Positions 13,560 through 30,600 of a DNA stretch of 64,000 nucleotides are shown one piece after another. The notes beneath the pieces are model-generated. The model saw only the letters and a program-made list of their open reading frames with translations. It was not told the origin of the DNA and searched no databases. This DNA is from Neelides folsomi (lineage: Eukaryota; Arthropoda; Collembola; Neelipleona; Neelidae): positions 1 through 64,000 of the forward strand of contig JAQGBZ010000179.1 of the NCBI GenBank assembly GCA_034687125.1, read 5' to 3'. Position 1 is the first letter of the stretch. The number at the start of each line of letters is the position of its first letter. Made by a program: the position numbers and the translations under genes.

Positions 13560-14100
13560 GTAAGTAAAAGGCCCTTTGACCCGCTTCTCCTCTTCCTCAT
13601 ACCCCGGTCAACCCAGAGTTTAAAGACCCAAGGTCCTGCTGTGGATCAAACCAAGGACAAACTTTAAAGTCCAAAAACACCCTAGAGTTTCTCAATACTG
13701 AGGACGAGAATGATTTAGGAAATTCTCATCTAACTAGCAATTAATTAATTTCCAACCACAATTTCTTTTACCAAGTTAAGCATCCAATTTGCTAGACTAT
13801 GTTACGAACTTTAGAAATTTCTGATCGCCGTTGAACTAACATTTAAATAATTCCATTTTTCACAATTAGTACAATTTAGATTATTAAATATAATATATTG
13901 GTATAATTAATGGAATAAGAGATTCTGAGGTTTATATTTATATTTTATTATATTATTATTGGGTTAGTCATTGGTCATAGATTAACCTAACTTTGGTTTA
14001 TTAAATGAAATGAGCCAATGCGGAATTTTTGATTTCGTACTTTTTTGTGTGATTTAATTTGTTTATTTGGTATTTAAATAATAATTGTTTTAGTACTACA

Positions 14101-16765
14101 ATGGGGCGGGGGTACGTGTTAATGTTGATGCTCCTTGGGCTCCTTGGAACAGCGAGATCTTCAAGTGAAGAGACATATTTGGAAGATGAGCTCCCCGAGG
14201 ATATTCCCGCACAGGTAATTAGCGAAAAATTAAATAATTATGACTGGGTTTATCAACAGCTAATAAATTTCTAATTTAAGGAGACCTCGGCACCTGTAGA
14301 CGAATATGAAAGTCCCTCTCCTTCAGGGGCAGTGTACTTTTTCGAGAACTTTGACGACGTCGACAGAGCTAAGAGACGATGGGTGACGTCGAGAGCCACC
14401 AAGTCAGCTGCTGACACTGTTTTTAAATATGACGGAATTTGGGATTTCGCCCTTCCCCAAAGGCTCATTTTCAACGGGGATCGGGCGTTGATTCTGAAAT
14501 CCAAAGCAAAGCACGCTGCCATTGCTGCCCGTCTCGATCGCCGCTTCGACTTCGACACTCGCCCATTTTTCGTCCAGTATGAAGTGAATTTTCAAAATGG
14601 CATGGACTGTGGTGGAGCTTACATCAAACTCCTCGGACACACAAAAGATCTCGATCTCACATCCTTCAGAGATAAAACACCTTACTCCATTATGTTCGGC
14701 CCTGATAAGTGTGGATCTGACATTAAGGTCAGCTGAACTTAAATGTTTTAAAAGCTAATTAAAACTATGGAATATAATTAAATTACGTTGCTTTTAACTA
14801 ATTGTAAGTAAGCTTGAAGTTTTATAAGCTGGATTTAATAATATTTTTATTCATTCACTTCCCAGCTTCATTTCATTTTCCAACACAAGAATCCTGTGAA
14901 TGGATCATTCGAGGAGAAACATGCAAAAAAGCCATCGAATCGTTTAGAAGAGAATTTCTCAGACAAGAAGCCACATTTGTATCGTCTCAAACTTGTAAGT
15001 TTGCCAATTTATTTATTCTCTTCTACACTTATAACTTGCAATTAATTCCATTAACCTTTATTATGTTCCAGACCCCAGACAATGGATTTGAAATTTCTGT
15101 GGACGGTTCTGTGGTCAACTCTGGAAATCTCCTTGAAGACATGGAACCTTCAGTGAATCCTCCTCGTGAAATCGAAGATCCAAGTGATGAGAAGCCAATG
15201 GATTGGGACGATCGTGAGAGAATTTCCGATCCTGATGCAACAAAACCTGACGATTGGGATGAGGACGCTCCACCAAAGATTCCGGACCCTAATGCTGTTA
15301 AGCCTACTGGGTGGCTTGAAGACGAACCTGTAATTTTAAACTGCCCTTTACATATTTCATTATTGTGGCCTTAGATCTTTGAATATTTTAATGATCTCTG
15401 TTAATTTCAATATTAGGATATGTTGGCTGACGATACAGCGACGATGCCTGAGGATTGGGACGAATCTATTGACGGGACATGGGAACCTCCAATGTTGAGC
15501 AATCCAGCATGTGAAGGAGCTGATGGATGCGGCCCTTGGAATCCTCCCCTCATCAACAATCCTGAATACAAAGGTAAATTGTTGAATAAATATGAATAAA
15601 ATTTTTAAGCTAGGTGCTGATAATTAATAAAAATTTAAATCATGATTTTATTTTAGGAAAATGGAAACCCCCAATGATTGCCAATCCGAGTTACAAAGGA
15701 AAATGGACCCGTAGGAAGATTCTCAATCCTGAATATTTTGAAGACAAGGAACCTTTCAGGATGACCCCAATTGTTAGAATAAATATAAAATTTAAATTGA
15801 CATTATATTTTGATATTAAATTAACTAATTCAATCCTTTGAATTTTAGGGAGCTGTTGGACTTGAGATTTGGTCAATGACCGATGGAATCTTGTTTGATA
15901 ATTTCATTATTGCTGATGATGAGCAAATCCTTGATGATTGGACTTCTAGGACTTATGAACTCAAAAGACGAGCTGTTGACAAGGATTCGGTAACTTTTTT
16001 GTTTCATCTCTCACATTTCATTATTTTTATCTCAATCGGGATTAATAAAATGATTTATTTTAATGAATTGAAGGAGGGTCTCATGGGTCGTCTCGTGTCT
16101 TACTCGAATGCTCATCCTTGGCTTTGGGCCATTTACATATTTGTCATTGGACTCCCCCTTGTTCTCTTTTTTACTTTCTGTTGCTCTTCTAAAGAGGTAA
16201 TTTTTTTAATGAACAATTAAGACTTGTAAACAATCAATTAATATTGTTTAATGTTTTATAATTACATTGTTTTGTTCAGGAAAAGAAACTTGCTGATGGA
16301 AAAAGCAAAAAAGAAGATGGAGTTGCTGGAGACGAAGAGCCGCTTCTTCAAGAAGATTCTGAAACAAAGGGAGAAAAGTCAAAGAAGGAAATTCGATTCG
16401 GAATGACGAAGGAACATTTGGAATCTCCGTTGGTCGCTGATGAGGAAGAGGAAGACGAGGAAGAGGAAGAAGAAGAAGAGGAGGAAGAGGAAGAACAAAC
16501 GTCAGACGAAGACGAACCGCGCCCAGATGAAGAAAACTCTCTCGGAAATACCAAGGTGGAAAGAGAAGACGTAGTTCATGCTGTAAGATCAATTTTTTAT
16601 AATCTTCAATTATCTACAGATATAAAGTGTTCTAGTTTATTTTTTAGTCGTTGTTTATAATGTAGAAGTAATATTCAATAATGTGTTAATGTAATTTGTT
16701 TTTACGTTTGACAGGGAGGAGACACAATGGATGTCCCAAGGAAACGACGATCTCGTCGTGATTGA
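14101..16765 (+). CDS. Canx: Calnexin, ER membrane lectin chaperone, 612 aa
   Basis: Ten coding exons: 14101-14214, 14281-14727, 14866-14994, 15072-15329, 15417-15573, 15657-15772, 15849-15989, 16074-16196, 16280-16582, 16715-16765. Calnexin binds monoglucosylated N-glycans on nascent glycoproteins in the ER and recruits folding enzymes. A signal peptide covers about residues 1-19. The globular lectin domain contains Cys148 and Cys182, with the same spacing as the family disulfide. The proline-rich P domain has [14 protein letters not shown]-type motif-1 repeats and GTWEPPM, GPWNPPL and GKWKPPM motif-2 repeats, and contains Cys348 and Cys354. A membrane span lies at about 468-490. The cytosolic tail carries a long Glu/Asp run and ends RKRRSRRD, like the basic ER-retention tails of the family. 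Length fits other calnexins. ATTAAA at 16822 is a likely poly(A) signal. Confidence 0.97.
16442..16498 (+). repeat. GAR purine tract coding the acidic calnexin tail
   Basis: A nearly pure GAA/GAG/GAC run in calnexin coding exon 9. It is translated as an uninterrupted acidic segment, which is typical of calnexin cytosolic tails though longer than strictly needed. Its simple-sequence nature makes it a likely site of length variation. Confidence 0.85.
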
Positions 16766-18720
16766 GCCAAGACAAACAATAATATCAACTGAACCTTTTT
16801 TTCATTTTATATGAATCTTTTATTAAATTTTATTCATAGTTTGTTCAACTAATATTTATGAATAGGTATATGTATATATTTATTCTTAAATACATATATA
16901 TGTTTATTTATTATTGTTAAATTTATTTACTTGTTCTCACTTTACTTTTTTTACTGTTTGAACAGTGATTTGTTATTTTGATTTGTTTCCATTTTCATTC
17001 GCGCCTTTGCTTTCCTTCGACTACTTACAAATATCCTTAAAATTGTGTGTAATCCAAGTTATTATATAATTATTAAGACTTTACATCATGTATTTAACTT
17101 TAAGTAGAGCATAATTTATGTATAATTATTCAAATTCTTGTTATTTCTATATTCATAGACAACTAACTTCTTGTTTCAGTGAATGAGTTAATGAAATTGT
17201 TAATTTGTTATGTTTTCTTGATGTGTTTGTATATTGGTATTTTTAGTAGCTAAATCGTCATTATAATCATGATAATTTAAAAGTTGAATTTAAATGGATC
17301 CAATATTTTAACATAAAAATGCGTTACCTTTCAACTTACTTTCTTATCTTGAGACATGTGTTAGTGAGTTTTTGAGTTTTTTTTTGGTCATATACCTAGA
17401 GGTTGTAAAATACATTCACATTCAATCTTTAAGTTTAATTTCTAGTTTTAATAGCAATAAGAATTTAAGGGTCAAATATTGAGTAGAGGTTAGTCTTGTT
17501 TTTTCAAACCAGGATTTTCTAAATGAATATAGCTGTGTGTTAATCGCAGGCCTTTTGTATTACAATTTGTCCAACAATTTGAAACCTCTCCTAATTAGCT
17601 GTAAGCATCTAAGGGTAAATTGAATGTCTTTTACATGAAGAGTGCATGGAGAGGAATATTTTTTGATTGAAATTCAAAGATGAACCTTCTCGATGGGCAA
17701 AAGAGAAATTTGTAATTAGAAAATTGTTATTGAACTTGGCTTCAATTGTTAGTCATAAGGAGGAATAACATTTATTTTACTCAAAGTACGTTCTAAAATA
17801 AGTTTGCTCATGTGTACAATTGGCACTCGGTTGGGAATGTATGAATTTTTGTGATTAGTTTACTAATTTTGTGTAGTTCAGGTCAGAGAATATTGGCTTT
17901 AACATCTCGTCTCGTTGAGTTATGTGAAACATGCGCATCCATACTGTATGCAATTAGTCATTTCTAAATTGACAACATATAAAGATACAATTATATCTAA
18001 ATGTCTTGTAAATGAAGTTTAAACAAATGGATTGTTAGTTAAAACATTTATTAGCTGTATACCACATACCTATTTGTAAATGTGGATTCGCAATTACATC
18101 ACCAATCTAATCGTATTTAATTATAAGGATGTCGTTATGCAGTGTTAGATCTTTGTCTTACTATAGAAAGGCACATTGTACTACCCGAATATTTAAATAT
18201 ACTTAAAAGAAATACTAAATTATGAACGTGTAAATTATAATTATTAAGATTTCTTGTGTAAACATGATTAAAAATATCGAAGATGATTCAATTTATAATT
18301 ATTGGCCACGCTTTCACATTATTATTAAATATCGAAGGGAAGAAAACATCTCCAGTCCAAACAAAATGGGTATATTGCGACAACAAATTATGACTAAACT
18401 AATACGTGAGACTTCAATATATCCTAAATACAAAATTGCATCATGTAAAAAGCACGTTGTCGCTGTTTTACTTGTGTGTTTAGAATTGACATGAGCCGGT
18501 GAACACTTTTGTACAGCGAATTTTTTAACTGAATGGTAATTAATGAAGACAGACAAATATATGGATTTTATACACAGCCGAATTAATGTTTATCACTTTA
18601 AAATTACTATTTCTTACTTCATGTAAACATTAATATTTAATATGTCTCAAATTTACCCCAATTAATTTTATCTTCTCTTTTATTGCCTTTAACAGTTCTT
18701 TGACGAATAAAAGTTAGAAA
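16766..18720. other. Spacer between calnexin and NAT10
   Basis: About 2 kb, starting with the calnexin 3' untranslated region. It contains one copy of a 52-base dispersed repeat (18057-18108). The NAT10 ATG follows AATAAAAGTTAGAAA with no TATA box in a suitable place. No other gene is seen. Confidence 0.5.
18057..18108 (+). repeat. 52-base dispersed repeat, copy 1
   Basis: Nearly identical (about four differences) and equal in length to 23751-23802. The shared core reads CATACCTATTTGTAAATG and continues to ACATCACCAATCT. Both copies lie in the same orientation in 3' flanks of genes. The flanking sequences are unrelated. Confidence 0.8.
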
Positions 18721-21700
18721 ATGGTCCGAAAAAAGGTGGATAATAGGATCCGAACACTTATCGAGAATGGGGTTCATTCATGCCATCGGTCTATGTTCGT
18801 AATTGTTGGGGACAAAGGCCGAGATCAAGTAATGTTTGATTATTTATTTCACATTATTATAATTAAACAGCTATATAATATAAATTATTGTTCGTTTAAA
18901 ATAACATAATATTAACTCATTCTTTTTCACAGGTTGTGATTCTTCATCATATTCTATCGAAAGCTGAGGTCAAAGCAAGACCAAATATATTATGGTGTTA
19001 CAAGAAGGAATTGGGATTCAGCAGGTTTGTTAAACTCCTTTTAAATACATTTTATTGACAATTCTATTATTTGTAGTATCTAATTTGTAATTTTTTGTTT
19101 TTAAATTAGTCATCGGAAGAAAAGAATGAGGCAACTTCAAAAGAAGATTCGATCTGGGAAGATTGACGTAAACGAAGACGATCCTTTCGAGCTCTTCATA
19201 GCCTCCACTAACATTCGATATTGTTACTATTCTGAAACCCATAAAATTCTCGGAAATACATTCGGGATGTGCGTCCTGCAGGATTTCGAAGCTTTGACGC
19301 CAAATCTGTTAGCAAGGACAATCGAGACTGTCGAAGGCGGAGGAATCGTCGTCATTTTGCTCAGATCTGTCTCCTCCCTCAAACAGCTTTATGCCTTAAA
19401 TATGGACGTTCATTCGAGGTTTAGGACTGAATCGCATCAAGAAATTGTTGGTCGATTCAATGAGAGGTTTAACTTAATTTTCATCCTTATTACTTTTAAT
19501 TTGTGAACATAGACTATGTTTATAATAATAATTTATTTGATTCTAGATTTATTTTATCTCTCGGCTCATGTCAGAAGTGTATTGTGATGGACGATAGTTT
19601 AAATATCCTTCCCATTTCTTCCAATGTGTTGAACATTGAGCCAATTGATGTCGGGAAAATGGAGGATTCGGCTGAAGATAAACAGCTAAAAGATTTGAAG
19701 CGAAGTATTGAAGACACGCCATTTGTTGATGTTCTTGTCAACAACTGCAAAACTTTTGATCAGGTACTAAATCCCATGATTAGTTAATATTAATGGTGTG
19801 AATTGTATTTAAAAATTAATATGTAATAGGCGAGAGCGTTATTGAAATTCATTGATGTGATTTCGGAAAAAAGCCTTAATGCGACTGTGTCTTTGACTGC
19901 TGCAAGAGGAAGAGGAAAATCGGCCGCTCTTGGATTGGCGATTGCTTCGGCTATTGCTTTTGGCTACTCAAATATTTATGTAACGAGTCCTAGCCCAGAG
20001 AATCTTCACACACTTTTTCAATTCATTTTTAAAGGTACATATTAAAATATTTTGAGACGAACTTTACAATTAACTTTTATGTACTTCAGGATTTGACGCT
20101 CTTGAATATCAAGAACACGTTGATTTTGACATTATTCAATCAACAAATCCCGAGTTTAACAAAGCGATTGTCAGGATCAATTTTTTCCGCGATCATCGAC
20201 AGACCATTCAAGTAATTTTCTATTTACACAGATTATGTTTCACTATGATGATATTAATAGAATTGTCATAACCATTCACATTTTTTTAATTATGTAGTAC
20301 ATTCATCCTTCTGATGCTCAAAAACTCGGGCAAGCTGAATTGCTTGTAATTGACGAGGCTGCCGCGATTCCGCTTCCTATTATCAAATCACTCTTTGGCC
20401 CTTATTTGATCTTTTTGGCTTCTACAATCAACGGGTACGAAGGAACGGGGCGGTCTTTGTCGCTCAAGCTTATCCAACAACTTCGAGATCAAAGCAGCAA
20501 ATTGGGAGAAGAAAACGCAAGTGAAAAGAAATCGGGGAAAATCTCCGCTCGGATTTTGAATGAAGTAAAGAATATTTTCTTTAATTTCTTTTTCAATCAT
20601 CAATTACCAGATGGGTTTTGTTTTTATAATTCTTTCAATTTTATATTCATACCTGAAACTTATATTTTACTAAAATAATAGGTCACGTTGGATGAATCCA
20701 TCCGTTATAAAAGCGGAGATGCGATCGAGAAATGGCTCACTGATATTCTCTGCTTGGATGCGACATTAACTCCGCCAATGAGTTCTGGATGTCCACCGCC
20801 AGAATCTTGTGAACTTTATTACGTTAATAGGTTAATTAAAAATGAAATTTCTGAATAATTGCAATATACATTATACAGATAATTTGGTATTATGAATACT
20901 ACTGTATAATTTGTATATGTATATGTGAATGAAAATGACTTTAATTTAACTTTTTAATAATAGAGACACGCTCTTTTGTTATCACAAAGCGTCCGAGAAT
21001 TTTCTCCTCAGACTCATGTCCCTTTATGTGGCATCACATTATAAGGTTCAATACTTTCAATTTATCTTCAATTTATGCTCATTTTCAAGATGATTTTTAT
21101 ATTAAAATTGTTTTTTTTAGAATTCACCTAACGATTTGCAACTTTTATCTGATGCGCCAGCCCATCATATATTTTGCTTACTTGGTCCTGTTGATCCCAA
21201 TAAGAAATCTTTACCCGAAGTATTTGTTGTTGTTCAAGTAAGTTCAAGATTTAAGAGGGAAATTAAAATGTAAATGTTGTTTAAATGAGAAAATTTGTAA
21301 AATCTTTTACTTCAAGGTTTGCCTCGAAGGGGAAATTTCTAGCCGAAGTATTTCTTCTGGACTTCTTCATGGAAAGAAAGCTTCTGGGGACATGATTCCT
21401 TGGACCGTGGCTCAGCAGTTTCAAGACAATGATTTCCCTTCGCTCTCTGGTGCAAGAGTCATTCGGATTGCAACTCATCCAGATTACCAACACGTAAAAA
21501 CTTTTACTTGCTATATATTAACAATAAGGTCTTTATTTGCATAATGCACTAAATGCACTTAATTGTCAAATATTGATTTATTCCTTTAAAGATGGGCTAT
21601 GGATCCAAGGCCTTGGAACTTCTTGAAAATTATTATGAAATGAAGATGGTGGATTTGGATGAAAAGCGATCATTTGTTCCTGAAAAGGCAATGAAGGTGG

Positions 21701-23153
21701 TTCAAGAGGATGAGATTCACTTGTTAGAAGAGAAAATCGGTATGGGATTATTCACAATTTTATTAAATTGTATATTCATACATTTAATTTCTAATTATTT
21801 TTTATTAAAGCACCGCGAAAGAATCTTCCTCCACTTTTGTTGAAATTAACGGAACGCCCTCCTGAACGCCTACACTATTTGGGTGTTTCTTATGGTCTCA
21901 CTCACAATCTTCTGAAATTTTGGAAAAGGGCTGGATTTGTTCCAATTTATTTAAGGTGGTTAACTTTCTTTTACTTATTTGAACCTGTGAATCTATTTTG
22001 TTAAAAGTAAAAAATTACATTGTTTGAATCGAATATGTAAATACCTATGATAATTACTTTTAGGCAAACTACAAACGATTTGACTGGAGAACATTCGTGT
22101 ATGATGTTAAAGATGTTGAAGGAAGCTTGTTCCAATCTTGATATCTCTTGGCTTTCCGAATATTGGTTGGATTTTAGAAGGAGATTCATCACTTTGCTCT
22201 CATTTGAATTCCGAACTTTTTCTCCGTCTATGGCCCTCGCCGTCCTTCAAAATAAGAATGAAAAGGAGCCCAAATCTGGTAAGGATTTCCCATTTTAGTT
22301 ATTTTTTGCTAAATTTTTATTTATGAGACTGTGGTTGAAATATATTTGTACATTTTTCTCTTAGAAATCGGCTTTCAGGAACTGAAGGCTCATTTAACCC
22401 AACACGACGTTAAAAGAATCGAATTATACGTGAAGAACATGGCTGATTATCATATAATTATTGATTTGGTTCCAACGCTCGCTAAGCTTTTTTTTCTTCA
22501 TAAAATGGGGGATTTACATTTGTCAATTATTCAAATGGTAAGTTCATTTTATACATTCATAAATTATTACATTAAATTCAAAACAATATGGTTATTTGAA
22601 GGATTAAATATAAAAATTATCCTTTTAGGGAATATTGTTGGGGATTGGACTCGAGCAAAAGAAAGTAGACGATTTGGCCAAAGAGCTTGAAATGCCTGGA
22701 ACTCAAATCCTTGGTCTTTTTAATCGAACGATTAAAAAGATGCTCGACTTCATCAACAAAACTTTCGAGTCGGAATTGTCTTCGGAGCTGAATGAATTGG
22801 AGGCTCGAGGAGAGAAACTCACTGCCGCCATGAGGCCAATCGAAGACCTTGCCAAAGAGTTGGACGAAGGAGCTTTGGAGCTGAAGAGGAAACAAGACAA
22901 GGAATTGGAAAACTTGAAGAACAACGACTTGAGTCAATATGCTATCAAGGGGAGTGAAGAGTCTTGGACCAAGGCCCTTGCCCTGCCAGGAGTAAAAATT
23001 AAATCCAGTTTGAGTGTGAAAGTTGGAGAGAAAAGAGCAGCTCCGGAACCTGAGACCAAACAAGGGAATAAAAATAAGAAAAATAAAGATTTTGGTAAAG
23101 GATGGAAGAAACCCGTCATGGGGAAGAATCGAAAGAAGCAAAAAACAATTTAA
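18721..23153 (+). CDS. Nat10: RNA cytidine acetyltransferase (NAT10/Kre33), 1032 aa
   Basis: Sixteen exons: 18721-18828, 18933-19024, 19110-19466, 19547-19763, 19830-20034, 20090-20211, 20298-20564, 20682-20830, 20964-21045, 21121-21237, 21317-21493, 21592-21739, 21811-21955, 22064-22278, 22365-22537, 22629-23153. The family makes N4-acetylcytidine in 18S rRNA and in tRNA Ser/Leu, using ATP and acetyl-CoA, and is needed for small-subunit biogenesis in the nucleolus. Seen here: N-terminal LGFSSHRKKRMRQLQKK, a Walker A loop (GRGKSA, about 285-290), a helicase motif II-like VIDEAAAIP (about 384-391), and a GNAT acetyl-CoA loop (ATHPDYQHMGYGS, about 624-636). A lysine-rich tail ends KNRKKQKTI, probably nucleolar targeting. 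All splice phases agree and length matches animal orthologues (about 1025). No missing catalytic element is evident. Confidence 0.97.
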
Positions 23154-24049
23154 TCATACATACTTATTTGTTTTAATTATTCTGAATTAAATTTACCACG
23201 TACCTAGTAATTAAATAGATAATTTCATACAATTAGAGTTTAAAAAACTTCACTTTAGTTTATTAGTTTAGTTCATTTATGTATCTGATTTACTTTGTAT
23301 TTAAATGGCATTACTAATAAATAAATTCAAACTTTATACATAATCCTAAAAGTAAAAAAAATTATTTTACATTGCTAGTCGGATAGTCTAGAAAGTAAGG
23401 TCAAAAATACTAACCAGTAAAAGAGTAGCAAATAACGGTAAAATCTTGCATATAAAACAAAAAGATTAAAAGAAAATCAACGATCCAAAATTTTAATATT
23501 TTGAATATAATGGTATGTAGAATTGTTGAGGTAGAGACGGATATAAAAACAGTGGTAAATATCTATCATACTTAACAGTCTTTTTATTCTTTTTGAGTTT
23601 ATTTTGGAAAATTTAATATAAGGCTCATTAGTAGTAAAAAATCTTCTAAGTTTTTTTCTCATACAATTAATAAAATTAAATTGGAATAACTTAAATCATT
23701 TTGGTGAAAAATGGACGCCAGAAAATAATTGTAACTTCCATTTGAATATGGTATATAACATACCTATTTGTAAATGTGGATTAGCAATTACATCACCAAT
23801 CTGTTATTTTCCTTTGAAATTATTATTATTGTTAGAATCTTATTACCTATCTTAGTTCATAGGTGTGTCTATGTAACTATATATGTACCTATGTATAAGT
23901 AAGGTCTGAATCATGTATTTAAATAAATAAAAGTTTTTGAATTTATGAGATTTTTTTAAAATAATATATTTATTAGCGAATTTTGTTTCATTATCAAAGC
24001 GAAATAAAATGAATAATGATTAGAACACTTTGAATTTTGATATGATGTT
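23154..24049. other. Tail-to-tail spacer between NAT10 and ZNF330
   Basis: Shared 3' flanks of two convergent genes. Poly(A) candidates are AATAAA near 23314-23324 (plus) and the complement of TTTATT at 23969-23974 (minus). The second copy of the 52-base repeat is at 23751-23802. Nothing else is seen. Confidence 0.55.
23751..23802 (+). repeat. 52-base dispersed repeat, copy 2
   Basis: Partner of 18057-18108, same orientation, downstream of NAT10. The two copies are equal in length and differ at only a few positions, although surrounding sequence shows no similarity. That favours a small mobile or conserved unit over a larger duplication. Confidence 0.8.
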
Positions 24050-27608
<3,559 letters not shown>

Positions 27609-27644
27609 AGGCCTGGTGCAGTTGAGGAGTTGGAGATTTGTAAA

Positions 27645-30600
27645 ATGGGGCTCCAAGCATTGGAATTCACCGATTGTCTCACCGACTCTCCCGGCTTTCG
27701 AGACAATCTTCATGCCCACGAGAAGGAATTGGAGAAAACAAGTGCTCAGATCAAGGGGTTGGTCAAAGACGTCAAGGAGATTCTCAATGCGGCCAAAAGT
27801 AAGTTATTTTAACCTTTTTTAAATAATGTCTGGCTTCAAATTTTAGTCTAAATAATTAATTGGTTGTCCCCTAGTAAGAAAAATTGATAAGCAAATAAAT
27901 TTAAAAAATAATTATTACATTGTATAATTACAATGACTTCAAAGTTGAGTTTTTATCTCGTGACACATTGACATTTGATCTCATGGTTTTATTTAAATAT
28001 ATTTATTCAACCCAGACTTAAAATTAATATAAAATGTCTATTCACACGAGTATTTATTTACCATATCTCATTTTGACCTTTTTATTGATATTGAATAAGA
28101 GCTGAGTGAGTAAATATATAAATTCCTTATTTAAAATTTAACTTGGTTGTAAAGAAATACTTAAATCCGTTTTATATCCATTTTATTCTCATTTTTTCTC
28201 AACGAAATTATTCGAATGGATTAATCAGAAATCTACTTTATCAATTATCAATATCACACACATTGTAGTAAATTCAAATAAAGTTTCTGTATTATCCTTA
28301 TTAAGAGAGAGAGCTTTATGAAAAATTGAGGTGAATGATTCCGTTCAAATCGCTTCATTGGCAACCAATGAACCTTTTCGGGCACAAAAAGGTAAAAAAT
28401 ACGACATTTCCAAGATGGATATCATTAGGATTAGGGAGAAGAATGACGACGGTTTGAGTCCATTTAAGTGGAAGGTCTTTTTCTCCTTTGGAGAGAATGA
28501 GGAGTAATGAGGTGGGAATGACTAGGCAGGAATTGATACACTTTACTACTCTCAATTCAAACCATCTCTCAAAACCAACTTCCCCACAATCTCTCATTTC
28601 CTCTCCAAATCATTGGTCGAGCCTCATCTTCCTCATTTCCCCATTTGAGGAAAATTGATCTCAAATAGCTCAATTCCAAAATCTTGAACAATCCACACGC
28701 CTTTTTTATATCTTTCCCTTGTCCATGCAAATTAATCCACCATTTTCAGGGTTACTTAATACTGGTAAACATTAGAGCTTAATAAATATCACATGAATAC
28801 ATTATATGGATATTATCTAATCAGAATATTGACTTTTATCTTCATGTATTCACGAAATATGGAAAAGCATTATATTTAGGATGGCTCACTGGGCTCATTT
28901 ATCATTATTACTCGTGTAGTTGGAAGTTTACAATATGTATGGGTTTGGAAGAGCAAAGCTGTGATTTGAGGGGAAATCTTCTAAAATTAGTGAAAATGGA
29001 GAGGGTTCATCGTGAATGCACTTTCGTGACTCAAATCCTCCAAATTCCCCTATCACAAATACACACGCTCGTCGATTGATGAGTTTGAGAGGTTTGAAGT
29101 TTTTATTCACACTTTGATTTGAGGCCCGACATTCCAATTTAATATCATTTTTGTATATTTACAAAATCATCTCTGCATATTTTCATATAACCTACTATAT
29201 AACATATTCGTGTAAGGACGAGCTATAAATTATTTTATATAAAGTACATTATTGTATATTCGTCCCAAGATTTCATGTTTTATTATTGATCGTATAAATA
29301 GGTAATTTTGAAAGACGTTCAATTTTTCATTCCCTTATAAGGGAAGTTGAATAATATTATTGAGGATTATTGAGATGTGGTTAATTGCCCTTGTAAAGTG
29401 TGTGTTGGAAGGTTTGTCATTCATGGGTTGTTGTGTTGAAGAGGAAGTCGAGATTTCTCCGACAACTTCCATGTAATGCTTAATGATGACAAATGTAACG
29501 GGGAATTGTCCATAATTAGCATTTAGGAGCTTGAAGATGACAAAAATGTTCTTCCCTTGCACACCTTTTCCCTTGGAGTGAGTCGGCGGATATTTAATCG
29601 CATCTTTCACACTCATTTCAATTCTTGGGAATAATAAAGGCTAATAACTCCAATGTGAAACATCCGCAATGAACTCAAATTTTGTCTGCACTTGTAACCA
29701 TGGGGATTTGTAATCGTAAAACTCGATTGACTCTTTTCTTACACATTCTTAATTCTTCAACTCCCACGCTCAAATGAGTCATTATCTCTTTGTTGGTGGA
29801 GATGGGTCCGTTATGAATCCACGGCTGACCGTCACTTTCCTATTTGGGGCGAGATTCAAATTTCCTCTCAAAGACGAGTCCTGGGCTCAGCTTTCTAATT
29901 TATGATAAATAAATTCAAAATGACCTCGCGGACATCTTAACTACTCTTTATATTAAATGCTAAAGATGATTCATTGGCAAAGACCTTTTGTTTCAATATT
30001 CATTTCCTTGTTAATTGTTTGGAATGCATCGAGAGATTTATCAAAATTTCTCTCTCATACGAGGAAACTGAAATACACTTGAACTTTTTATCTACCAGAC
30101 ATGGGAGGATTGATGAGACGAGTCAGATTTTGACAGTCATAGGAAAAATAAGTTCGTAACTTATGAAATATCTACCCCTATGTGTATGATATATGTAAAG
30201 TAGCTACCTATACCATATATGGATATTAGATAAGAAATTTTCAATATTTATTTGTGTGGATAATTCAAATTGGTCAATATTTTTCTTTCATTGTATTGTA
30301 ATATTTATTCATTTAGATATGAATAAGAAATAAGGGTATTATTTTTATTGTTTTTTATTCGGGTTGAAATTGTGGTTGAGCAAATAATTATTTTTCTTCA
30401 CAATTGGTGCATTTTGGCGGTAGTTTACTTTATTGCGTATTCAAAGCCTTAATTTCCTGTTTGTTTCTTGATTATTTTCTATATACGTCAAAAACCCCCC
30501 TTTGCAGACACATTGTTCATATACCTTTGCGTTGATATATTTAAGTGTTTGAGGATGAAGTGGTTGTGAATGGAAATAAGGACGCGTCACCGTTGCACGG

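Noticed and set aside
13360-14100. ER-stress response element upstream of calnexin
   Set aside because: I looked for CCAAT-N9-CCACG and related forms in both orientations near the first exon and found only imperfect near-misses.
16248-16592. Leu/Pro- and Ser-rich frames opposite the calnexin acidic tail
   Set aside because: They are antisense readings of the GAR purine tract.
22617-23141. 174-codon minus-strand frame opposite NAT10 exon 16
   Set aside because: Shadow of a strongly supported coding exon; biased codon use of the real frame explains the open antisense frame.
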